Program-made: the position numbers and the translations under genes
The notes under the pieces: model-generated
What the model was told of the DNA's origin: nothing
Seen by the model: only the letters and a program-made list of their open reading frames with translations
Database searches by the model: none
Shown here: one piece after another, positions 10,801-24,252 of the stretch
Layout of the letters: the number at the start of each line of letters is the position of its first letter
Position numbering within the stretch: the stretch's first letter is position 1
Assembly (NCBI GenBank): GCA_025084515.1
Contig: JAJAGP010000210.1
Coordinates: 124,001 to 188,000 of the forward strand
Origin: Ancistrus triradiatus
Lineage: Eukaryota > Chordata > Actinopteri > Siluriformes > Loricariidae
Length of the DNA: 64,000 nucleotides
Direction of reading: 5' to 3'

Positions 10801-13800
10801 TTTACTGGACTAAACAACACCAAGAGACTCACTCATATCCTACATTTTATTTTTTATTTGATTTATCATATACTGTTTGTACTATTGTCTTATATTCTAT
10901 TATTTTATATTCTCTACTTTATGTTTTTCATAGTTTTATGTTCTCTTTAATTTACTATACTCTATAATGTATTACATTTTATTTAATTTCTTATGTGCTT
11001 TTTAAACTAAGTTCTCTATTTTATAGCTGCTTTGAGACAATGCACTGTTGGAAAAGCTCTATATAAATACATTTGGCTTGGTGTATAAGTGCTGTTAAGT
11101 CATTGTGCTTCATGTTCTCCCTTTTCTATATTACACGTACATTGACAGCATTTAGCATACACTAACATACAAATTTATTTGAGATCTGAAACCAAATGTG
11201 CTAAATCTAGGAAATCAGGAAAGGGGTGGGGGTAGTGGTGCAAATACTTTTTCATGGCACTGTACATTGTTTTAATAATACTTTTGTGTATAAAATGTTT
11301 ATTCACCATGAATCCTTCTGCCAAATTCCCCTTGCAGTTGTTCAACCCAAGAAGTGAAGTCCTACAAGAATGTTGCCTAATGATCCCATTTCCTGTGCAG
11401 CGTTTTAATTAGAGCACTGATGATCTAGTGGGCCTTTTCTATAGCCGAGCTCAAACATGTTCTGATTTACTGCCACACAGCTGCCTGGCTTACATGCAAT
11501 TACTACTCTTGCGTCAGCTAATTATGGATTCAGAGTCTGATTGCTAAATGTTCAATTAAGTGATGATTGTATGTGACAGTGGGAAACGGAACTTTGACTT
11601 GTATTGTGGTGACCTATAACCCATAAATAGAGTGCACGATGCTTTGCTTGGCTCTGGTGCTTTCTGGGGTTTAGAAGAACAATATTTGACAGGGTTTGAG
11701 CAGCAGGTCTATGCTGATGCTGTTACAGGAGAAGTTAACTTTGGCTGTGTTTCAGAGCTTTATAGATATGCTGCCAATCATTGCATAACTCAATAAACAA
11801 AGAAGTGCTGGGGGGAAATAGGGAGGTTTTGCAGTCTTGGATGTAGTTGTTTGATTTAGTTCCATTTTTTTAATGTATCTTTGGGGGTCACTGGGACAGT
11901 ACCATCAAGGGTTGCATTTTGGAAAAAAAATTTATTGTAAAACTACTGTGGACTGTGGTGGCTTTGTAGTTAAGGTACAGGGCTATGGACCAGAAGGTCC
12001 AGAGTTTAAATCCCCCCTCTGCCAAGCTGCCACTGTTGGATCCCTGAGCATGGCCCTTAACCCACAACTGCTTGGATTGAGAGATTGTAAGTCATTCTGG
12101 ATAATGGCATCTGCTAAATGACTAACATAAATGTAAACTCTGTTACACCACTGTTGTACTCCTAACTATGGGCCTTAGCCCACTAAAAAGATTTTACGTG
12201 ATGCACCTGGGCGGCACAGCTCCAGAGCTCCCTGGTTCGATCTCAAAGATGGACTCCACCATTGTGGAGTTTGCATGTTCTTCCTGTGTTTGTCAGATTG
12301 ATTGGTTTCTATAAATTGCTCCAGTTTGGTTTAAAAAAAAAAGAATGTGATTCATCTAATCAGCTAATCATCAGGATCTTAATCATATCAGATGTTTTCG
12401 GACACAGAAGCCATTTGTGCAGGACAGTACCTGAAGTGCAATCTTTGACATTTTAAAGCTACAATACGCTTACTTTCTGAGATGTGCATCACGGTGGTGC
12501 AGCAGTTGGTGGTACACCTTGCAGCTCCAGAAATCCCCAGTTTGATCGCAATCTTCTACTCTGTGTGTGTGGAGTTTGCATGTCCTCTGGTATCCTCCAT
12601 CAGTACAAAGACATACATTAGGTTAATTGATTACTCTAAATTGGCCTGAACTGAGTATGCATGACTAGTTTCGAAGTAACCTTGTGTATCAACGTAACAT
12701 TGTCTCTGTCGTAAATAGCCATTGATGTGGAAAGCGATGTTAAATAAACCAAACAAACTTTCGTAGATAAAGGTAATGAGTACCATCCTACTGACAACCA
12801 CAGATTAGTCACTGTATTTTTGTTGTTGTTTGTTTGTTTGTTTTTGTAAAGAGAGAGTGCAGGCTAGGCACAGAGAACATAACAACATCAGAATGAACCT
12901 TTTACTCCATAAGTTCAAAGATACCGTACATCACCTGAGCACTGGAGGACAAAACGCGCTGCTATCATGCATGGTGCAAATCTACTGAAAGAAAACAGAA
13001 CACAGGAACACAGGGAATGACAAATTTGTTTGCTGTTCTCCTGTGAAAGCAGCCTCTTTGATTGCATTTCTATGCAGCCAAGAGTAAGGGCTGGTTTCTA
13101 CAACATGGACTGCATCTGTGTAGAAGCTTTGATGGATGGCTTGAGTAACAGAGTACTTTGGCTATCCTAAATTTATTTCCATATACAGCACTTATGAGGC
13201 CTGGTTGCACCGAATCCATTAATGAACGGATCACGTTGTATGCACAATAACACTGTTTGACAAACTGACGAATAATATAGCTCCGTTGCTCTTCTGCTAA
13301 TTATAGAACTTTATGCATTAGTTACCTTACTTACATTTCATTAAAAATGTATTAGTCTTATTGGTATGATCATAATATGACACTATTAAAATAATGCCTC
13401 CTTTTGTTTCAGATTAAAGCAGAAAACAAATACCTTTCTCCTGATGAACAGGTAGGCTTTGTTTAACAACTCTAAATATTTACATATTCAAACTGTTCTG
13501 AATCAGAACTGTCATGCTACAGCATATATATTGTCTTGAGGCACCCCAGGCCAGGTGCTCATTACTGGCCAATCCCTTGCAACTCAAAGAACTTCAGAGA
13601 ATTGAAGGAAGGGGAAAGCCCCTGGCAAGGCAACACAGACAGTCACTGAAGACCCTAGGCTGGGAGAGTAGAGGGAGTAGACCAGGGCTTTTAACAGAGT
13701 CGCAAAAATGTCTCAAAAATGACACTCGAATCTCTCCTCACCAGAGTTGTTATACAAACCAGAATGCCTGAGCATTGGCAACCAGTACTCTATAAACCTA

Positions 13801-16800
13801 GCCACGCAATTTTGTATCCCACATCTGGTGAGATGATGTTTGTCTGTTGGTTGTAACAGCTTAGCGAGGCCCCCTGTGACGACATGAGGGAAAGGTGACC
13901 TTTTAGTAGTTGCATAGCAATTGTGGTCTCTGTTAGTGTAGGATCACTTCATTGGTACTCTCAAGACAGGCGTTTCCTTGTTTAAATGCAAGATCAGCTT
14001 GTTATGTCTGTTTGAGTCCTGTCCTGGTTCTGACAGCTTCTGTATCGGTTCTTCCCTACAGGTTCAAGTCTTGGTTCTGTTTGTCTATCTAGGTTCAGTT
14101 CACCAGCAGGATTCCCGTTTACTTGAGGTTTAGAGTTCCTTGTGTGAGCAGGGGTGCCCCTGCATATTATGTATAAATGTGGATACATGTTTTCACAGGT
14201 CAGCAATTTATTTGTACAGTAGAAGCCATTATAGAATTTGCCTCACTCTGGAAAATGGTAGGGCTCATTATTATCTAGATAGCTTGAGGGCGCTTCCATT
14301 TTTCCTACCTAATTTCTTACCTCATTCACCTTCCAGCTTTCAGTGATGTGGTAACAGTGCATTTTTGATTTGTCAGGATGGTGTGTGCTGGATTTCCACG
14401 TCATCCCTTCTGACCCTTTTCTCTTTCCATGCTTTGTCTGGTCTTTTCATACAACCCAGGTTTCTTGGCTCCTGGGTTTCTTCATGTTCCATGTCTGGTT
14501 TGTGGGTTCCTGTCACTATTTAGTGTTCTGGATTCATGTCTCTTTCCATGTCCTGTGTGTTATGTGTTAGCCTACCCTTTGTTAGTATCAGTAATGTTTG
14601 TTTTAGCAATTTTGTTAGTATTAGCTTTGTCTGTGTGCATTAGCACTTAGTATTGTATGTTTGTATTCACACTGTCTGTTTGTGTTAGCTGGTTAGTCTT
14701 GTCCTCATTTGTTAGTATTGTATGTCGCTTCAGTGTCAGGTAGCACAGCACCTAACTTCCCTGTTATCACTGTGTTTTCATCATGTCTTGTGTAATCAAA
14801 GCGCACTCACACTTGCTCTTACGTCATTTTCTATCATCCCGTCTTTCACTGAACATGACATGATTGGCTCTCCTGTCCTGTTAGCGATGTATTGGGTAGG
14901 GTGTCGACTGGCTACTGTGTTCACCCTGTATTGTAGAATCTGGTATGTTTTCCCCAAGTTGTCCCACCCCCTAAAGACAAGTCAGTAAGTGATATGGCTA
15001 CTCTAAATTGCCAGTCAGTGATTAAGTGTGTGATGCCATGCAGTGAACTCATTCCCTTTTTAATGTGTTCCCAGAATAGGCTCCAGACCCATCACAACCC
15101 TCACCAGGATAAAGCAGTTACTGAAGATTAATAAATGATAGGTAGAAATCCACTCTGAGGTGCACAATTAAGTCCAGCTCCTGACAAACTATTATAACCC
15201 CCATATTTCACCATGAAGGTCAGCTTTTGGGCACTGTAAATGCCACTGTCAAATCAGGCCAGTATTAAATATATAAATATGACATTATGAAGTGAATAAG
15301 CATATCAATCATTCAAACACTCACAGCAGGCACCAGAGAAAGCTTTTGCACTGAGAACTAATGCATGCTCACTGCAGATCTGTGCTTTTGCACCAAGGAC
15401 CTTGTTTATAAAATATTGCGTGAATACCATGGTGGACATGTGTGTGTGTACACAAAAATGAAGACAGAGAATGCACACAAAAAATATGATTTATAAAACA
15501 GCACACTTGTATGTTGTTTCTGTTTTATGAATTACAACCTTTTAGAAAAACCTGCTTTCCTACTTGGTTACCTAACTCAAATTAGGTAATTCTGTATCTG
15601 GTTGATTTACAGTGGGGCAAAAAAGTATTTGGTCAGCCACTGATTGTGCAAGTTCTCCTACTTAGAAAGATGAGGGAGGTCTGTAATTTTCATCATAGGT
15701 ACACTTCAACTATGAGAGACAAAATGAAAAGGAAAAATCCAGGAAATCACGTTGTAGGATTTTTAAAGAATTTTATTGTAAATTATGGTGGAAAATAAGT
15801 ATTTGGTCAATTAATTTGGTTCAACTCAATACTTTGTAACATACCGTATTTTTTGGACCATAAAGCGCACCGGATTATAAGGCGCAATATCAACGATCGG
15901 CTGCTAACGGGTATATTTTCATACATAAAGCGCACCGGGTTATAAGGCGCATGAAATGAAACAAAACTCTTAAGTTCCGTCGGAAGCTCAGTTTGGTCTT
16001 TACCTGGCGCAGGGCGTCTTCTTGCTTCCTCCACTTCCGTATCATTGATTCGTTAATGTTGAATTCTCTCGCAGCTGCTCTATGTCCAGCGTTGTGTTTG
16101 AAATCCGCTTCGAAAATGAATGAATGAACGCACGTATCCTAATGCTGAAGCACATACCGTATTACTCCGCGATGCTGCGCACTACGGTAAGCTTTGTAAC
16201 TTACCAATGGCGTGCTAAACATTTTTTGACCGCCGTGTACCATCTACAATCGGGTTCTAGGTCAGAAAAGCACAACCAGAATTAATTCATACATTAGGCG
16301 GTGCCGCACCGCATTTTAAGGCGCACTGGTCGTCGATTTTTTGAGAAAGTTAAAGGATTTTTTTAGTTTGCACCTTATGGTCCGAAAAATACCTTTGTTG
16401 GCAATGACAGAGGTCAAACGTTTCCTGTAAGTCTTCACCAGGTTTGCACACACTGTAGCTGGTATTTTTGGCCCATTCCTCCATGCAGATCTCCTCTAGA
16501 GCAGTGATGTTTTGGGGCTGTTGCTGGGCAAACACGGACTTTTTCAGCTCCCTCCACAAAATTTTCTATGGGGTTGAGGTCTGGGAGACTGGCTAGGGCA
16601 CTCCAGGACCTTGAAATGCTTTTTACGGAGCACACTCCTTCGTTGCCCCGAGCGGTTGTGTGTGGGATCATTGTCATGCTGGAAGCCCCAGCTACATTCC
16701 ATCTTCAATGCTCTCACTGATGGAAGGAGGTTTTTGGCTTAAAATTCTCATGATACATGGCCCCGTTCATTCTTCCCTTAACACGGATCAGTCCCCGTCC

Positions 16801-19800
16801 TGTCCCCTTTGCAGAAAAACAGCCTCAAAGCATGATGTTTCCACCCCCATGCTTCACAGTAGGTATGGTGGTGCAACTCAGCATTCTTTTTACTCCAAAC
16901 ATGGCGAGTTCTATTTTAGTTTCATCTGACCACATGATATTCTCCCAATCCTCTTCTGGATCATATGCTCTCTGGCAAACTTCAGACAGCCCTGGACATG
17001 TACTGGCTTAAGCAGGGGGGACACGCCTGGTACTGCCAGGATGAAGGGGGGAAAAAAAAAGAAAAAAAAAAAGAAAAAAACAAAAAAATCAACAAAAAAA
17101 AAAGAAAAAAAAAAACAAAAAAAAAAAAACAAAACACAAAAAAAAAACGAAAAAAACTGGTTAATTTTTCTCCCCCCCCTTTTCCCCCCCATCCCCCCCC
17201 ACTGGTACTGCAGGATCTGAGTCCCTCTCGGCGTACTCTGATGGTAGCCTTTGTTACTTTGGTCTCAGCTCTTTGCAGGTCATTCATCAGGTCCCTCCGT
17301 GTAGTTCTGGGATTTTTGCTCACCGTTCTCATGATCATTTTGACCCCATGGGATGAGTTCTTGCGTGGAGCCCCAGATCAAGGGAGATTATCAATGGTCT
17401 TGTATGTCTTACAGTTGCTCACACAGTTGATTTATTCACACCAACCTGCTTGCCTATTGTAGATTCACTCTTCCCAGCCTGGTTCAGGTCTACAATTTTC
17501 TTCCTGGTGTGCTTCGACAGCTCTTTGGTCTTGCCCATGGTTGAGTTTGGAGTCTGACTGTTTTAGTCTGTGGACAGGTGTCTTTTATACAGATAACAAG
17601 GTCAAACAGTTGCCATTAATACAGGTAACGAGTGGAGCACAGAAGAGCTTCTTAAAGAAGAAGTTACAGGTCTGTGAGAGCCAGAAATCTTGCTTTTTTG
17701 TGGGTGACCAAATACTTGATTTACAATTCAATTCTTAAAAAATCCTACAATGTGATTTCTTGATTTTTTTTCCTCATTTTGTCTCTCATAGTTGAAGTGT
17801 ACCTATGATGAAAATTACAGACCTCTCTCATCTTTCTAAGTCGGAGAACTTGCAAAATCAGTGGCTGACTAAATACTTTTTTGCCCCACTGTAAATGAGC
17901 TCAAAGTTATATAAATGTGGTGTCTCCCATTCATTGCAGAGTGAGATAGCGCTGATGATGGCCGAGCGAAAAGCAGAAAACAGGCATTTTAAGGAATGTT
18001 GAAGTTCTTGTGTTGTAGATTGAGACAAGTAAAATTGGTATTTGATGCATAAACAGTGACAGCACTTATGAATTCAAGTTTATTGAGTGGGAAGTGGGTG
18101 GTGTAGTGGTTTGGTGGGTAAAACTGTCGCCTCACATCGAGAAGGTCCTGGATTCAGTCCCAAGTGGAGTGACCTGGGTTTTCTCTGTGTGGAGTCTGCA
18201 TGTCCTCCCCGTGTCTTTGTGAGTTTGGTCCAGGTGCTCCGGTTTCCTCCATCAGTCCAAAGATGTTTAGGTTAATTGGAGTTTCTAAAGTGCCCTTAGA
18301 GTGTCAGTGTGTGTGTACGAGTGTTCAAGTGCATGAGCGTATGTGCCCTACGATGGATTGATCTAGAGTTGTTCCTGCTTTGTATCCTGTATCCAGATCC
18401 TAAAAATGCTAAGAAATTATAATAGGAAATACAAATTACCGATTCCTATGATAATTGCTTACTTATGTACTGCCAGCATTTCATTATTGTTTTGTTGAGC
18501 TCAAGTGTAGTGCAGTTTGCTTCTTCTGCCCAGCTAGTGGCACAAAACAATCAACACTGTGGATGCATGAGCAGAGGCGGGTGTTAGAGCAACAGAATTC
18601 ACCCAAGAGCTCACTACCATACATGTCGAGCTCACTGGCTCACGTTTGGCCTACAGACTGTTATAACTCGGTTGATGTGTTTAGAGACTTTTTTGTGCAA
18701 GTTACTATGACTTTTTGCTACTTATTTGTAACTAGCAGTAAATCGCATTCGTACATGTGTGTGCCAGGCTTATTGTAGTAGTGCTCCTTTGTTTCCCACC
18801 CCCCACTACCTGTATATTCTCTCTCACCTATGACTATATAAACTTTTCCATATTCACTTGTTGAGTCTCTATTTCATCTGGCTGATCTTCTGTGTTGTTT
18901 GTAATACTGTCTATCAGTGCATTTTTGGCTTTCATTAAACAAACCTATCAGTAAATTCAATCACTCTTTAATTACTCGTGTTTTTAGCAGCATCTCTAAC
19001 ACATTTACATATCGTTTTCAGATTTCTTGTGAAAATACCCTTTATTTTTACATTATGTCCATTTTGGTCAGTGTCCCATTCTACAGAACATAATGCAGGC
19101 GTTTAAATGACACATACTGCAATCGAGGGATGCAACAATAACGTCCACTCTCTCAATGATTGTTTAGTTGCAATCTAACCCGGACCCAATTCAGCACATA
19201 GTTCCATGAGAATGTCTCTTTAATGAGTCATTATCTCTGGCAAGGAAATCTTTGTGGTTTCTAAAACACAGACAAATGCCTAATTCTGTAATTGCTGTGG
19301 TCTTGTAATAATGCCAAGAGGCCATTGTACCTTAGACCACACATCATTTAACATAGACTATTTATAGATCTGTGTCTGTGTGCACGTGTTTCATAGCAGT
19401 TAACAGTGAATTACCCTTAACGTGTAACCATAATGAGTTACTGTTTCAATAGGGGATGGGATTACAATAATTGTACAATGCAAATAGTTATTTTGGCACC
19501 CTGAATAGCAATTTGCTAGCCCATCAACAACTGTGACCTGGGTTTCCAGCCAGGTTTGGCACATTTGGCTCTGGGGAAAACAGGCAGGGGAATCATCTCC
19601 CCTACCCACCCCTGCAATAAACTCATACCCTGTCCAGAATACATCCTTGTCTGCATCTTTTGAATTCTTGGATAGGCTCTGGAACCATCCCCAACCCAAC
19701 AACCCTGACAAATACATGGGGTTACAACTTTAAAAACAAAGTGTTACTTGGAGCAATTCTGAAATCAATTCTGCAATTATAAGACAGATTTCAGGCCAAG

Positions 19801-19891
19801 TATTACTTAATCCCAGTTGAAGGTTATGCACACGCATTCCCATTTGTGCATTCAATCTCTAATACTGTAGTGATTGAAAGTTTGTAAACTC

Positions 19892-19947
<56 letters not shown>

Positions 19948-22900
19948 TATATATATATCTATATATATATGTATATATATATATGACCTAAAACATTAAA
20001 GTGAAACATTCTTATGGTAGGTAAAGAGAATCCAATTAAACGAATGAGAGAAACATATTATGCTTGTTATACTTGCTCCTTTATTTAATGAGGAAAATGA
20101 TCCAATATTACATACCTGTGAATGGCAAAAGAATGTGAACCTCTAGGATCAGCAGTTCATTTGAAAGTCAAATTAGAGTCAAGTGTTCTCACTCAGTGGG
20201 ATGACAATCAAGAGTGAGTGGGCACTGTTATGCCTAAAAACCAGGATCTATCACACTGATAACACTGGTCTTCACGAAATGTTTGGACTTGTGCCATGGA
20301 GCCTTCTGAGGATCTCAGAAAAAGAGTTGGTGACACTCGTCAGGCTGGAAAAGGCGACAAAACCATCTCTAAAGATCCACAGTCATACAGAATATCTACA
20401 AATTGTACAAATTGAGTGTAATAGTCCACAAGGTCACTAAGCAGCCCAGGATAACTGATAAGCAACTAAAGACCTCTCTCACACTGGCTAATGTTAATGT
20501 CTACATAAGGAGAGCATTGAACAACAACAGAGTGCTTGGCAGGGTTGCAAGCAGAAATCCATTACTCTCCAAAACGATCATTGTTGCTCATCACACGGCA
20601 CAGGGGTCTGTTGGAAAAACATTTTTTGGACAGGTGAGACTGAACTTGTCCTTTCTAGAGAAAGAAAGACACTATATTCCAGCATTAGAATCCTGTGTCT
20701 GTAATATAGCGATGGTATGGTCTCATGGTTTGGGTTTGTTTTGCTGTATCTGGGTCAAGGTGGCTTGCAATCATTGCCGGAATAATGAATCATACCAGCA
20801 AATTCTAAATGAAGATGTCAGGACATCTGCCGGTGACCTGAATGTCAAGAAATTGTTTGTCATGCAGCGAGACAGCCACCCTAACCACACAAGTTGTTCT
20901 AACAAAAATGGTTAGAGAAGAAGAAAGTTGATGTTTTGGAAAGTCCTGACCTTAATCCAGTAGATATCCTATGGAAGCATTTGATGTGAGGGAACCCCCC
21001 CAACACCCCAGAGTTGAACCTGTTCTGTGTGGAGGAATGAGCTAATGTTCCTTCAAGCCAAGATGCAGGATTGATCAACAGTTACTGGAAATGTTTAGGT
21101 ACAGCTATGCATCGTTTAACGGGGCAGCACGGTGGCTCTGTGGAAAGCATCGCCGCCTCACAGCAAGAAGGTCCTGGGTTCAATCCCATGGTGGAGTGGC
21201 CTGGGTTTTTTCTGTGTGGAGTCTACATGTCCTCCCCGTGTCCGCGTGGGTTTACGCTGGGTACTCTGGTTTCCTCTCACAGTCCAAAGACATGCATGTT
21301 AGGTTAATTGATTACACTAAATTGGCCTGGTTTGAGTGTGGTCTCTGGCGACAGACGGAGCAACTGCATTACGTTCGTTGATTGAAATGTAAGTCGACTG
21401 GACATTACCACAGTCACATAGTCTTTTTAGGCTACTGTAATGTAAATATAAAGGGTATTTTCACAAGAAAACTGCATGCAAACGATATGTAAACACATCA
21501 GTGATATTGCTGAAACACGAGTGTAACACTACCATCTGCACAGCATCCTTAATGCCACTGCATTTTTAATTCATGGAAATTCACAATAATAACATTTACA
21601 TAAATGCACTGTTATGACCCTGTGTAGGGGAAAACTATAACACTTATGACAGACCTGATACTTTTGTTTCTCGGAAGAGAAAAATGCATTGAAAAACAGT
21701 ATTATGAACAACATGGAAGATCAGTCAGATAAAACAGAGACTCAATGTGAATGTGAACCAGCTTATATAGTTATAGGTGAGAGAGAATATACAGGTAGTG
21801 GGGGGACGAACAAATGCATGCTACTTACAATTGCGCAGGCACATACACTTATTAACGCTATTTGAAGTGGAAGTCATACACACAAATACGAGTATCTTTC
21901 ACAAAAAAGTCCCTAAACACATCAACTAAGTTAGAACAGTCTGTAGTCCGAACGTGAGCTAACAAGCAAGTGAGCACATGACTGGTAAAGTAGTTACACA
22001 CACATACACACATGAATGACAGACTTCAGCTCTTAAACTTGAACTCCCGCCTCTGCTTGTGGATCCACAATGCTGACAAACTGTTTACGGCCACAACATA
22101 CAGTTAAATACTTTTTTAGACTTAGTCAGAGTTAGAAAACTGTTTTTCCTATTATAATTTCATAGAATTTTTAAGATCTCGATCATTAAAGCAAACGGAC
22201 TTTGATCAAACTTCTCAAATCTGTATAGTTATTGCTGCACAAAGTGATCACACTATATACAGAAAGCAAAGGCTCACATGCTTTTACCAATAACACATTT
22301 GTAAAATTGGATCATTCTCTTCAATAAATTTTTTTTTTTGTTTTATTTGTTTAATTGGGTTCTCTTTTTTATCTACTTTTAGAACTTGTGTATTAGGTCC
22401 TTTTTATGTAGAAATACATTTACATTACAATTTAAATGTAAATATAGAAAATTCTACAGCGTTCATAAACGTTCAAGCACCACTGTAAGTGAGGTTGACT
22501 TTATGACAGTTACAGTGGGGCAAAAAAAGTATTTAGTCAGCCACTGATTGTGCAAGTTCTCCGACTCCGATGAGAGAGGTCTGTAATTTTCATCATAGGT
22601 ACACTTCTACTATAAGAGACAAAATGAGGACAAAACATCCGGGAAATCTCAGTGTAGGATTTTTAAAGAATTTAATTGTAAATCATGGTGGAAAATAAGT
22701 ATTTGGTCACCCACAAACAAGCAAGATTTCTGGCTCTCACAGACCTGTAACGTCTTCTTTAAGAAGCTCTTCTTCACTCATTACCTGTATTAATGGCACC
22801 TGTTTGACCTCGTTACCTGTATAAAAGACACCTGTCCACAGCCTCAAACAGTCAGACTCCAAACACAACCATGGCCAAGACCAAAGAGCTGTCGAAGGAC

Positions 22901-24207
22901 ACCAGGAAGAAAATTGTAGACCTTCACCAGGCTGGGAAGGGTGAATCTACAATAGGCAACTACAATAGGCAATCAAAATGATCATGACAACGGTGAGCAA
23001 AAATCCCAGAATTACACGGAGGGACCTGATGAATGACCTGCAGAGAGCTGGGACCAAAGTAACAAAGGCTACCATCAGTAACACACTTCACCGAGAGGGA
23101 CTTGGATCCTGCAGTGCCAGGCGTGTACCCCTGCTTAAGCCAGTACATGTCCAGGTCCATCTGAAGTTTGCCAGAGAGCATATGGATGATCCAGAATAAG
23201 ATTGTGAGAATATCATGTGGTCAGATGAAACTGAAATAGAACTTTTTGGTAAAAACCCATCTCGCCGTGATTGGAGGAAGAAGAATTACTGACCTACTGT
23301 GAAGCATGGGGGTGGAAACATCATGCTTTGGGGCTGTTTTTCTGCAAAGGGGACAGGCCGACTGATCCGTGTTAAGGGAAGAATGAACGGGGCCATGTAT
23401 CATTACATTTTAAGCCAAAACCTCCTTCCATCAGTGAGAGCATTGAAGATGGAACGTGGCTGGGTCTTTCAACATGACATTGATCCTAAACACAATGTGA
23501 TTTCCTGGATGTTTTTTCTGATTTTGTCTCTCATAGTTGAAGTGTACCTATGATGAACATGACAGACCTCTCTCATCTCTCTAAGTAATAGAACTTGCCC
23601 AATCAGTGGCTGACCAAATACTTTTTTGCCCCACTGTATGTTATTTATAGGTTAGGCTTCTAAGAAACTATATATCTAATTGAATCGGTTTTATTTCCAT
23701 AGTTGTATCAATCCAATATTATAGTTTGTTACTTTTTGCTACACTGTCTTGAAATTGTCAGTATATTTCCCCAATACAGTGAGTGATATGCTTTATTAGT
23801 TTGCTTTTCCTATTGCTCAGTTTTTTGCAGCTTAAGGGCAAGTGTTTTATTTAAATCAACAGCGTAAACCAGTCATGCTTTATGAACTTCACTAGGAAAA
23901 TACCTGGAAACCTCTGAGTGTTAACGAGTTTGTCACGCGTCTTAGCACATCAAATCACATCAAGAAATGCCTAGGTGCAAGGCTGTCAATACTGTTTTAC
24001 ATGACTGGCATTTTACCCAGGACTTTTTACAGTGTGCAGAGATCGATCTAATCGATCACTTTTTTCTGAAAAGCCTGTATTTGTTTATCAGTTTCAAGTT
24101 GCACTGATGCAATTACATAAGGCTGTGCGAATATGACATCACTTGCAGAGGCTTATGTAATATCACACGTTTACTCAGAAGTCAGTGATTGGTGGTTGTG
24201 AAATGCT

Positions 24208-24252
<45 letters not shown>

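Larger units (their letters stand above)
15608..17893 (-). pseudogene. Tc1-like element (family C) copy 2, interrupted by two insertions
   Basis: Termini tacagtggggcaaaaaagta and tttttgccccactgta. The transposase is read on the minus strand (MWRELKK, ITALEEICMEEWAKNTS, TATIR-type HTH). It is interrupted by a MITE at about 15843-16392 and a polypurine/poly-C insertion at about 17040-17205, and has several frame breaks. Confidence 0.9.
19863..22487 (+). pseudogene. Tc1-like element (family A), expanded by nested repeats
   Basis: Left end tactgtagtgattgaaagtt and right end gttcaagcaccactgta are inverted repeats of about 200 bp. Transposase traces run 20330-21080 (HKVTKQPRITDKQLKTSLTL, RRALNNNRVLGRVASRNPLL, MQRDSHPNHTS with frame breaks). 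A SINE-1 (21121-21385) and repeat R (21400-22180) sit between the coding remnant and the right end. Confidence 0.8.

Noticed and set aside
14140..14988. Overlapping ORFs with hydrophobic, F/V/C/L-rich translations
   Set aside because: They come from T/G-rich low-complexity sequence. The apparent membrane segments are a composition effect.
16911..17462. Long K- or F-rich ORFs (up to 165 aa)
   Set aside because: They arise from the poly-A/poly-C insertion in a Tc1 copy and from inverted Tc1 sequence, and are not genes.
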